The notes beneath the pieces are model-generated. The model was not told where the DNA came from, ran no database searches, and worked only from the letters and a program-made list of their open reading frames with translations. This document shows positions 55,481 through 64,000 of a stretch of 64,000 nt of DNA, one piece after another. Position 1 is the first letter of the stretch. Each line of letters starts with the position of its first letter. The stretch comes from Adiantum capillus-veneris (taxonomy: Eukaryota; Streptophyta; Polypodiopsida; Polypodiales; Pteridaceae), in NCBI GenBank assembly GCA_014529385.2, contig CM043947.1, forward strand, positions 115,399,587 through 115,463,586, written 5' to 3'. Made by a program: the position numbers and the translations under genes.

Positions 55481-58248
55481 CTATTTCTCTTTAGTAGTAA
55501 GTCGAGATTGTCTCCTAACCTCCTTGGCAAGACTTGACTTTCGCGCTCGCTCTATGGCATGACATCTCCCCAAAGAACAACGAAAGAACCAATCAAACAT
55601 CTCCTTCATGTAGTTGGATCTTGTAGTTCCACCACCGTGACGTGTATTTGTAAAGTAAACACCTTTGGCTCGATATTCTGATTTTTCCATTCCTTGAGTG
55701 CTCCACATGTCTAATGAACCATATTTTGACATAAACAATGCTCCATGCGCATACAAAATATGCTGCATCAAGAAAAAATGCTTAGATCAAATAAATATTT
55801 ATGTATAGCATCAAAAATTGAACTGAACAAAGTAACTTATCATGTAGTGTGTGATATTGCTCTCTCCCCACGCTTGCACAAATGCTTTAGTGAAATTCAA
55901 AATGTGATCTTTGAAAAAATTTTGTTGCTCGCTCATGGTTTGGGGTTTCCACATGATTTGAAGCACTAACTCCAAGTGGTGCCACACTTGCCTACGCAGA
56001 TTTACAAGCACGGGATTTTAGTCTGGATCGGTCGTACACTTGCAAAGCGCTTTCCATAGCTCCCATGGAGCATCCTCCTCACCCCTCTCCTTTCGCATCT
56101 CTGGTTTTTTGAAAAACCTACGTGCTTTCACACCATTCATAGATACTTTTTGTGGCACTTCATGCATATTTTCCACCTCACCGATGATAGAAACATTGCC
56201 ACCATGACATCCAATCGAATTTAGAATTGCTCAACTATTCCAATGTCTTCCACGGATCTGGAAAGTGGTTTCATTGTGAAAGCGTACTCTATGTGAATCT
56301 TTAACAAGCGATCAAATATACGCATAAAGGCATGCAAACTGTAAAAGTGTACATTTGTAAGTGGAAAATTGATAATGAGATGCCATGTTTTATCTTTTGT
56401 CGACTGATTGGGGACCTCCATGATAGGACACTTCAACACCGAGCACACCCAATCCCTTGCATCATCATCCATTGAACCTGTTGCCTAACTTCCCTTGCCA
56501 TTTTTCTTTGAAGACGTGGAGCCACGAGTACTCTCCTTGTATCCTCGTACACAATATGGAGAAGGAAGAAGTGATGAAGCACCTTGTTTACACCCAAGTA
56601 TACATTTGATTGTTTTTAGATCACCTCCTAAGTGCCACTCAACATCAAATGTACCTACTCCATCTACTTCTAGCTTTTCTCCCTCTAGTTGTGCCTTAAT
56701 AACCTCTCTGATCCACGGGATCATAGAGAAGACCCATGCCAACAACTCATGAGTCTCTTTCGGAACTTCAAAAGCTCCTAACCAACATATTTCTTTTTCC
56801 GATTGTACACTAAATGATGGTTTCTGAGAATGATCACCGATAGCATCGACTTTTACAAAAAACATTGCCTCATTCATGAGTGTCACACTCATACGTTCCA
56901 ATCTCCGTCCTTTGACAATTTGACATTCATCTAGCTTAAGAATAAATATGAGCTTCTCTCCAAGTACTGAAACAACACAGGAATTGAATTGTTATACTAA
57001 ATGATATTCAATACAAATAAAAAATGACATTACAATTTGTATTACCTTGTGAAGACAAAGCATAAAATTTAACCATAGCTCGTTGTAGTCATTTCAAGTC
57101 AACAAAAATATTGTTGAATTGATGATAACTAAAAGACTTTGCCCCATTAGGAATAGTATTGCCTCCTTTATATTACCACGTGACTTGGCACTCGTGGAAG
57201 AGTACATCATGGATCCTTCAATGTGTTTGTATTCGCCAAGGGATTCCCAAACGAGATCATTGTTTGATTTTTTTGCAAGTTGGACCCTATGTGGAATAGG
57301 AAATAAATTCTTGGTGATGCCTTGCTCTAGTAATGCATTTTTCCTCAATCCATGAAGTGCATGGTATGCATTTGTGCTGATCCCAACCTCATCACAAGCT
57401 CTCTGGACACCATCCTAAGACACAAGGTTAGAGACTTTTTTAGCATCTCCTTTGTGATGTCATCTTTCACGTGTTAGGCCTTTTCACAACCTATGATGTA
57501 AAGTATATCTTCCTTTGAGATGCATCCTAGGACAAGATTGCAACGGTCCTCTTGTCTAAAACTTCCACACACATCTTGTATATATGTCCTATTTCAAAAG
57601 GTGAACCGAGTTACAAATTGATGGAAATAATTCTAGAGTTATGAACACTGTGAATTAAAAAAAATACCTGGTTGCCGTGATCCGCTTCTTACGTGCCCCT
57701 CCATTAGAGGCTAGGTTTTCAATGGAAGAGAACTCCCTCTTACGCTCACGCATGCCAAATGGAGTGGCTTTTAGGTGCATCATTAAAATTTGTAGCTTAG
57801 TTACCTCTGTTTCTGTAGCTTTCATCTCCTCTTTAAGATCTTTGAGTTGTTTCTCTGTGGAATGTAGTTTTTGTTGAAGATTTGTGGAATGAATGTGTAA
57901 CACTTGACATTGTTGTCGAAAATATGCCGACGCATCTGCATGATTGGAGTCCAATCTCTTACAATACCCAAGAAGACCACGTTCTCCTTCTCCCACATAT
58001 TTGATTAAGCTTGGGAGTGTATGGAATGTTGGATGACAGCCCATGAGCGGATCTTTTGGATACAACCCTCCATCAAGCCACAAGTCAACATTGGTTTCTC
58101 CTCGAAACCGTCGTACGGATGCCAGTTGAGATGCTTTCTCGTCATTTTTTTTTGTGGGAGAAAATTCGATCGGTAGACGCAAACTGACATTAGTTGACCT
58201 AGTAGATGACGGCGCAGGTGATTCATTGGTTATGTCGCGAAGAGACAT
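55481..58248 (-). pseudogene. Multi-exon transposase candidate of element T
   Basis: The ATG at 58248 opens exon 1 (to 57668), with a coiled coil (HSTNLQQKLHSTEKQLKDLK) and a basic patch. An intron (GTATTT...AAATAG) leads to 57588 (YIQDVCGSFRQEDRCNLV). Later segments are NAYHALHGLRKNALLEQGI (from about 57413), LIFILKLDECQIVKGRRLER (exon from 56966), EVDGVGTFDVEWHLGGDLKTI with GCKQGASSLLPSPYCVRG, LTNVHFYSLHAFMRIFDRLL, IGCHGGNVSIIGEVEN and WSTQGMEKSEYRAKGVYF with RHGGGTTRSNY. I associate this motif string with a repeated family in seed-free plants and invertebrates, from memory. Defects are a TAA near 57470, a frameshift near 57415, a TAG at 56485, a frameshift near 56225, a TAA near 56015 and a splice donor reading ATAAGT at 55840-55835. 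The last exon is 55762-55481. Its role as transposase is inferred from size and position only. Confidence 0.6.
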
Positions 58249-58435
58249 GGTGAAAAGTTATGATGGGGAAAAAATTTGATAAGATATACTTTTTGGGATA
58301 AACAGACTTAAAAATATATTTTTTCATATATAAGTTCAATTTTTTAGCTCAAAGGAGGGAAATTTTTAAATTTTTAAATTTTTAATTTTTAGGCTTTACT
58401 AGATGGACGTTTTGATGATGTGGCATTATCTATTT

Positions 58436-58740
58436 ATTCTTGGAATTAATGTAGAGAGAGACCCAAGGAATTTTAGATTTGGAGCTTATAAAAGTTAGAT
58501 TCTTCTAAAAAAATAATGTTTTATATATTTGATATATATATATAGGGACCTTCTTAAAGCTTAAAAGATCCATTTTGAAGATTTTATTAAAAAATCATTT
58601 TTTGGGGTGAATTGATGCACGAGCTGAAAAGTGGAAGATGTCATAACTACTTACTCTCTTTGTGGAATTAATGTAGAGAGGGACCTTGGGAATTTTAGTT
58701 TTGAAGCTTATAAAAGCTAGATTCTTCTAAAAAAATACTG

Positions 58741-58776
<36 letters not shown>

Positions 58777-58900
58777 ACCTTTTGAAAGCTTAAAAGATCC
58801 ATTTTGAAGATTTTATAAAAATTTCATTTTTTTGGGGTGAATTGATGCACGAACTGAAAAGTGGATTTTGTCATAACTACTTACTCTCTTTGTTTGGTGA
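58436..58900. repeat. Tandem duplication of about 235 bp near the right end of T
   Basis: GGAATTAATGTAGAGAG, GAGCTTATAAAAG-TAGATTC, a TA repeat, GGGACCTT and GGTGAATTGATGCACGA occur in the same order at about 58440-58670 and 58673-58900. The second TA repeat is longer. It lies between the transposase-candidate start and the right end, where element-binding sites often are. Confidence 0.88.
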
Positions 58901-59130
58901 TAGGTAGAGAGAGAATGGTTCTTCTCTTTACTTTTACTCCTCTCTCTCTTTTTACTCCCTCTTTCTCCTACTTTATCCCCCCTCTTCCTCCTACTTTACC
59001 ATCCTCATTCCCTACTTTCCCCCCCTCTCCTATCTAGAGAGAAGTTAGAGAGAGAGCTACAAAACTAGCCCTATTTATTGTCTTTGTTGCCTCCATCCCC
59101 TACAAAATTAGCTTTAATCCCTTAAAATTA
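58901..59130. other. Subterminal purine/pyrimidine-rich stretch of T
   Basis: The minus strand is rich in G and A, with short repeated motifs such as TAAAGTAGGA and GAAAGTAGGG. The left end has a comparable purine-rich stretch at 49920-49975. No gene. Confidence 0.5.
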
Positions 59131-59175
59131 GGAATCCTTACATGGCCCCAAGGCGGTCCAATTTTTTCCTAATGC
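59131..59175 (-). repeat. Right terminal inverted repeat of element T
   Basis: The minus strand reads GCATTAGGAAAAAATTGGAC, then CGCCTTGGGGCCATGTAAGG, matching the left end at 49761-49805. The family B LTR resumes at 59176. Confidence 0.8.
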
Positions 59176-59657
59176 CTCTCTCCCTCTTCGTCCTTTGGCG
59201 GGAACCTGCCTTAGGGGGAGGTTATATATATATATATATACATATTCTAAACCCCCCCCCCCTCCCGTTGACTATGCTCACCTCCCAACCCCATTCTCGG
59301 ACATTCATGGCCCGCACCTCACCTCAGCCTTTGCGCAGTCCGGACCTAGCCAGTGGGGCGCCAATTTGAGCCACAACCCCCCCCCCCCCCCCCATTCCTC
59401 TCACCTCCCCCTCCCTATCTCCCTCGCGCTTCGCGCTCACCCGCACAAGAGGACCCCCCATGTTCGCTCCTACAGTGCCCGCTCACACAGCCGCTCCACA
59501 CCCTTGCTATTACACACACACACACACACACCCTCATCCTCTCCCTCCCTCACCACCTCTCATTCCTCTCTCTCTCTCTCTCGCGCGTTCTGCATATAGC
59601 CGCAGCCGGCCATTTCTCCCTCTCTCCCTTGCAGGCCTGTATAGGCGCAGTAAATTT

Positions 59658-59716
<59 letters not shown>

Positions 59717-60092
59717 TACACAACACACACACACACACAGTCGTCTAAGAGAACGCACCAAATAGTTGCACCATCTTTTCTCCCTACCTCTCTATCACCA
59801 CGGTGTGCCACCTCGCGGGAAGGAAGGTCATTGTAAATACTACATAAATAACTCTACCTCACACCCCTGAGGGTTTTCATCATTTGATCATCTGTGTGTG
59901 TGTGTGTATGTGTGTGTGTGTGTGTGTGTATGTAAGTTTGCGGTGTTCATATCATCATAGTCTGCGTCCTATCCGCTCAAAGCTAGGTGGTGGCCCCCCT
60001 TGTTCGCTTTATCGTGACAGGCTCGAGGCGTGCCATTCGGCCACCGGCGTTTTAGAGGCCGTCGGGGTTCGGGGTTTGCTTTGCTCCCGTCA
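59176..60092 (+). repeat. Family B 3' LTR, right part
   Basis: Continues the LTR after element T: CTCTCTCCCTCTTCG, CCTTTGGCGGGAACC, poly-C tracts, CT repeats at 59658-59713, then CGTC-TAAGAGAACGCACC and the end TTGCTCCCGTCA at 60092. About 890 bases present in the LTR at 32350-34743 are missing at a CA tract near 59738. ORFs through the repeats are artefacts. Confidence 0.88.
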
Positions 60093-60690
60093 CCAACAAA
60101 TCGCCAACAAAGAAGAAGAGACTTTCCTTGTGAGAGATATCATTGCAACAACATAGCCTGTACAATAATCCCCAATGAGAATTGAAGCAATCAAAATCTT
60201 GGGTGGATGCAGGAACTCTGGAAAAGGAAGGTCTAACAGTATACTAAGGCACATTCAGAGACCCGCACGGCAACACTCTCGATATCCCCATGAATCCATG
60301 AGAAATCATGGACTATGCCTTAAGGAAGAGACGCTCACCCAGCTAGACAGAGCTGATTGACAGAACTTCTTCACAACCCAACCAGGAGGTGTGGATACAC
60401 AAAGATTCTATGAGCTAGCTAGCTCCATTCAAAGAGACAACAAAGTGATGATTCTTGCTTTAAATGGCTAGAAGATTGAGGTGATAATCACCCCTTAGAT
60501 CATCACAGATGCTTTGGGGCTACACAATGCTAGTAGCTCAGTCACAAAAAGGAGAGATGAAGTGAAGGTCTACACTCATAAAAAAATCAACCCCACTTTC
60601 ACAGATCGAGAGGATCCAAGGGCAGCAAAGATCTGCAAGGTATATAATGAATACTTCTATGTATGCAATAAGTGGACGTAGAAGTATACA
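60093..60690 (+). pseudogene. Decayed gag-like sequence after the family B LTR
   Basis: In broken frames the segment reads QPGGVDTQRFYELASSIQRD, KVMILALNG, ITDALGLHNASSS and EDPRAAKICKVYNEYFYV. This resembles the N-terminal region of Tat-like gag proteins. It could be the start of a second internal region that used the same LTR, but no primer-binding site follows the LTR here. Confidence 0.4.
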
Positions 60691-61219
60691 ACACTACCAC
60701 ATGAAGTATCTACCACCATCACACATGGGCATTGAGAAGCACCATACCAAAGGGAGTCAATTATGCCCAGTATCTGCATGAGCAAAAGTCGGAATGGAAA
60801 TGGACAAACCAAAATAAATAGAGATATATTGAATGATATCTTATATAGTAAATGTAATTTCCATTCAAAGAGGGTTGAGGGACAAAGCAAGGCAGAAAAA
60901 AGATAGAGAAAGAGAGGGACGGAGGTGTGAACTAAGAGATATGGAGAGCTATACTTGAGGGAGATGGATAACAAATCTCTCTCCTAAAACTTTGGTTCCA
61001 ATTTCCTATAGAGTGGGTATTTTTTAAAAAAATTTCTATGCAAGAGAAAAGAATATAAAATCTTGCTCATTAGCGCGCTCTTAAATCTTGCTTCATACAA
61101 ATTCCCCCATTAACTTGATTAGCACACAATTGTACATGGTGAAGCAAGGCTTCTACACATATGCAATATCCTACATAGAAAATCCCATCACGAGGTGATA
61201 CATTATGAAAATCTCTAAT
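60691..61219. other. Intergenic, no gene recognised
   Basis: AT-rich sequence. The minus-strand ORF at 60657-60974 has no recognisable motif. Confidence 0.5.
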
Positions 61220-62260
61220 TGTTACCACGACCTTTTATCGCGTTGTCAAGCAGTGCACAATGCGACTAGGAAAGCGCCGGGCCTCTGACTATGAGGATTC
61301 GTAGCAAAATCAAGCAAGGCATAGACGATTTGAAGACAAAAACACACTAAAAAAGAACAAAACTCCAGCCATGAAATCTCCACTTTGAAAAAGAACCATA
61401 CTAACTCAAAACTCTTGTGTGTGTTAAGATTAGGTGTAGCCTTGCTCCCAATTGCACAGATGCAGTGCTCATTCGAGCTGTTAAAAACCCTAAATTTACG
61501 CTTCGATTCTTCATCGTGACCACTTCATGGAAGCGTTAGTCCTTCATTGGATAAGCCCTAATTGAAGGCCTCACAGCCTCATCCATGTAGTGGAAGCGGC
61601 ACGGAACTGCACTAGCACCCTGTAGAGGAATGGCTGTATCTCCTTGCTCATGTACCCAAACGAGCTCATTCTTGGATTTAAAAAATTCCCACATAACTTG
61701 AGAAACAATGCCAGCGTTGTTGATGTGGAATTTTGAGCTATTTTGAGCAATTTTAAGGCTATTTTTGACCATGTTAAGGCCATTTTTAGCCATTTTTTAG
61801 CCCAAAAATGTCACTTTTTATCCGTAAAAAGCCCAAATGAGCTGGAGAAAATTCCCTAAAATTGTGGAAAATACCCATTGGGCTCAAATTTCATGTTGAA
61901 CCTCATTTTACCACTTGGTAAGCACTTTGGATACGTCTTTCACGCCAGTGCATGAAACCTGTTATTTTTGGCCGAGATTGTCCGCATTGAACTTTCTAGG
62001 CAAAACAAGCGTGCCACTTTGAAACACTTATTTGTACATTCCCAAAGAACATTAGGCATATATTTATGTGTAAAGGCATTCCATGGTGCCACGTCTAGGG
62101 CCTCACCCGCTCGACAAGGTATGTACACGATTGCAACCGTGACATTCATTTTCGCATACATCACACTATATACATTGTAGCATTTGGTCCCACACATCAT
62201 AAACATTAAGAGTGAGGTAGATAATTTAATTTCACATTATGAACGTGCCATCACACGACA
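61220..62260 (-). repeat. Probable 3' LTR of element F
   Basis: On the minus strand a TG-initial sequence TGTCGTGTGATGG begins at 62260 just after a purine tract. The other end is guessed at 61220, where TGTTACCACG gives matching TG...CA ends (1041 bp). The second LTR is not in the window, so the left end is not proven. ORFs inside (61536-61793, 61940-62206) are not supported; short GGCCATTTTTAGCC-type repeats are present near 61740-61800. Confidence 0.5.
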
Positions 62261-62276
62261 TCCACCCCCTCTAAAC
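62261..62276 (-). other. Polypurine tract of element F
   Basis: The minus strand reads GGTTTAGAGGGGGTGGA just before TGTCGTG. Confidence 0.65.
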
Positions 62277-62318
62277 CTGCACATCCTCCAGCATGTGCCA
62301 CATATATATTTTCAAGGT

Positions 62319-62531
62319 TCACTCTTCATTTAGGTCAACATACATGTCAATTTCATCATCGCTTGCAACAAAATCTAACGCATCATCCTCTTGTTCTTCA
62401 TCCACATCCATACCATTTTCATCAGAGCCTTCATTTTGACCTTCCTGTGAATCAAAGGGATCTGTATCACCTCTTCTTTTGAATAACTTGATTCTTTTCC
62501 CTGCAATGGGAATCTTTTTTTTTTGTCCCAT
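62319..62531 (-). pseudogene. C-terminal tail of element F Pol
   Basis: KKKKIPIAGKRIKLFKRRGD, then an acidic end (DENGMDVDEEQEDD, ASDDEIDMYVDLNEE). In position and style it is the tail after integrase. It is in a different frame from 62593-63195, with TAT-stop-like breaks between them. Confidence 0.6.
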
Positions 62532-62592
62532 CTAATTCGTGCAAGGTATAAGTTGCATTCCCATGTACATGCTGAATCATATAAGGATCAAA

Positions 62593-63195
62593 TCATCTCT
62601 TTGAAAGCTTTCTTATTGTTGAATGTTGATTTTTAAGACTACTATCATACACCAACACCCAATCACCTTCCTCAATAGCTTTAGGTCTGAGCCTATGCCT
62701 CTTGTCGAATCTGTCCTTGTTCTTTAACCTTGCATCTTTTAATTGTGCTACTGCAATCTCAATATCTTGGGGCCTTCTTTCTAACTGTTGTATGTGCAAA
62801 GCAAGAAGTTCTTCCCTACTCATTCCATCTTCCCAAGGTAATACATTCCATGTGGGAGTTACATCCTCAATTGGCATTATAGGTTTCTGACCATACATCA
62901 ACTCAAAAGGCATATAACTAGTAACCGAGCTATGAGTTGTACAATCAGCCCCTAAAGCATGAGTCAACAACCTAGGCCACTCTCCCATTTTACCTTTGCA
63001 TGCCTTAGCTAAAGCTTTAATGATAGGAGGATGCCCATGTTCCGATTTACCATTTCCCTCAGGATTATATGCAGTAGTGAGAGCAAGTTTAATGCCCAAT
63101 CTAGAGAAAAACTCCCTTGTTTTGTCAACATCCAACTCACCCCTGTCCGCTGTTATTTTCCCAACACAAGCATAACGGCTAATTACATCATCCAA
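62593..63195 (-). pseudogene. Integrase core of element F
   Basis: KITADRGELDVDKTREFFSRL carries the second catalytic Asp, and YNPEGNGKSEHGH the catalytic Glu. Later motifs are ALGADCTTHSSVTSYMPFEL, YGQKPIMPIEDV and FDKRHRLRPKAIEEGDWVLV. This is a gypsy-type integrase of a lineage different from A-D. A frame break near 63200-63265 separates it from the finger. Confidence 0.85.
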
Positions 63196-63267
63196 GAGGA
63201 ACTTACATATCCCTTCTGTGCTTTTTGTTCTTAGAGAACGACCTTCAACTTGATTGGTTAAGTCTTC

Positions 63268-63996
63268 TCATGCAAGCACTATGTATCTCATTTTCCATAA
63301 GCCCAATGTCATCATAACCATATCTACTACCCACTTGTAATGCATGGCCAATGGGTAAGTAGGGTGAAAACCATCACAATGTCGTACATTTGAATACATT
63401 TGACAGGTTTCATAGGACTCCACAAAGTGAGATACATCTTTATACATACCTTTCCACCAATACCTCTCTTTCATTTTAGTAAAGGTGGCCCATACACCTC
63501 TATGTCCAGCATAAAGACTCTCATGAAACTTTTTCATAAGCTCATTTTGAGCGTCCTTATCATTCACGACTCTCATTGGAATTCCATTTCTTTGTTCTGG
63601 ACGCTTCCATAAGTACCCATCTTTCAAAAAGTATCCATAGGCCTTTCTCCGTATTCTTTTGAGCTCTTGATCAGTCCACCCTTCTTGCCTTGTCAAAGTG
63701 CTCAGATAGCGTCCAATGAGCAACCAGTCACCTTGATATAGGTCATCTGTAAATGACTCAAGTGCATTTGATAGGCAAACATGATCACCCTTGTCATGAG
63801 AGATACTATAGAACTGTGTGCCTACATCTTCGCCCTCGACAACCATGTCTTCTTCTTTTACATACCTTGCTCTTGAAATCATATCTGCAACTGGATTATC
63901 TTTCCCTGCAATATGCTTAAATTCTGGATTCAAGGATTTTATGTAGGCAATCCATCTCAACATAGCAATGCCGGGAGTTGAGCAACTTGTTATCAT
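63268..63996 (-). pseudogene. RNase H end and integrase finger of element F
   Basis: FKHIAGKDNPVADMISRARY is the end of RNase H (the NxVADxLSR pattern). A spacer follows, then HESLYAGHRGVWATFTKMK and CQMYSNVRH, an HHCC-like finger in which the first Cys of the usual CxxC is the C of ESYETCQ or is lost. The frame continues to AMHYKWVVDMVM and then stops at 63268. Confidence 0.82.
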
Positions 63997-64000
63997 TCCA

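Larger units (their letters stand above)
49761..59175. mobile_element. Element T: TIR DNA transposon candidate with convergent genes and a histone H3 gene
   Basis: A 9.4-kb insertion inside the family B LTR. The LTR sequence on the two sides (CCACCTTAACCTCTCACCCCT and CTCTCTCCCTCTTCG) is contiguous in the intact LTR at 32990-33030. The ends are inverted copies: GCATTAGGAAAAATGTGGAC at 49761, and GCATTAGGAAAAAATTGGAC read on the minus strand from 59175. Genes point inward from both ends: plus strand 50427-51788 and 52139-53705, minus strand 58248-55481 and 55176-54302. A 231-bp palindrome lies where they meet. There are introns, TATA boxes and a histone-like gene. No RT or integrase is present. 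I do not recognise the superfamily. Confidence 0.8.
61220..64000 (-). mobile_element. Ty3/gypsy element F, 3' part (open at window edge)
   Basis: The minus strand runs from RNase H end and integrase finger (63996-63268) through the integrase core (63195-62593), a tail (62531-62319), a polypurine tract and a probable LTR (62260-61220). It is unlike A-D in sequence. The 5' part is outside the window. Confidence 0.85.

Noticed and set aside
49761-59175. Reading element T as a Helitron or an integrated virus
   Set aside because: It has inverted ends and no Rep/helicase motif. No capsid, polymerase or packaging ATPase was recognised either.

Overview
The window is nuclear DNA of a land plant with a large, repeat-rich genome. 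Support comes from several plant-type LTR retrotransposon lineages (Ty3/gypsy chromovirus, Ty3/gypsy Tat-like elements with two RNase H domains, and a Ty1/copia element), a two-exon BAHD acyltransferase gene, fragments of plant PPR repeats, and long GA/CT, GT/CA and poly-C tracts. The style of the PPR repeats, and a gene family I associate with seed-free plants, make a fern or other seed-free vascular plant my best guess. That is inference, not proof.

Layout. 1-5190: a deleted Tat-like gypsy element on the minus strand (family A). 5191-6465: scrambled PPR-repeat debris. 6690-23397: a three-level nest. An old gypsy element C (gag, protease, start of RT) was hit at 8811 by a minus-strand chromovirus D (8812-22885, TSD gtgtt). 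D was in turn hit inside its RT region by a minus-strand copia element E (12836-18053, TSD atctt). 23393-24430: more PPR debris. 24519-25240: microsatellites. 25846-27765 (minus): an apparently intact BAHD acyltransferase, the only convincing host gene. Its upstream region carries local duplications. 28751-32349: no gene seen.

32350-60092 is a large composite. It holds a 2.4-kb LTR (family B), PBS and a broken gag start, then a plus-strand family A element (35371 to about 42930), then a Tat-like gag-pol (43914-49160), and a second family B LTR (49188-60092). That second LTR is split by a 9.4-kb insertion. 61220-64000 is the 3' part of another gypsy element (F) on the minus strand.

The most interesting object is the insertion in the second B LTR, 49761-59175, called T here. 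It has imperfect terminal inverted repeats of about 45 bp. Its spliced, TATA-bearing genes run inward on both strands and converge on a 231-bp near-perfect palindrome (53920-54150). The minus arm holds a multi-exon, partly decayed gene that I take to be the transposase candidate, and a gene with the canonical histone H3 N-terminus (MARTKQTARK) and a divergent H3/CENH3-like histone fold. The plus arm holds two spliced genes of unknown function; one ends in a possible ubiquitin-like fold and the other is intact over three exons. A DNA transposon carrying its own histone H3 variant is, to my knowledge, undescribed; no search was possible here.
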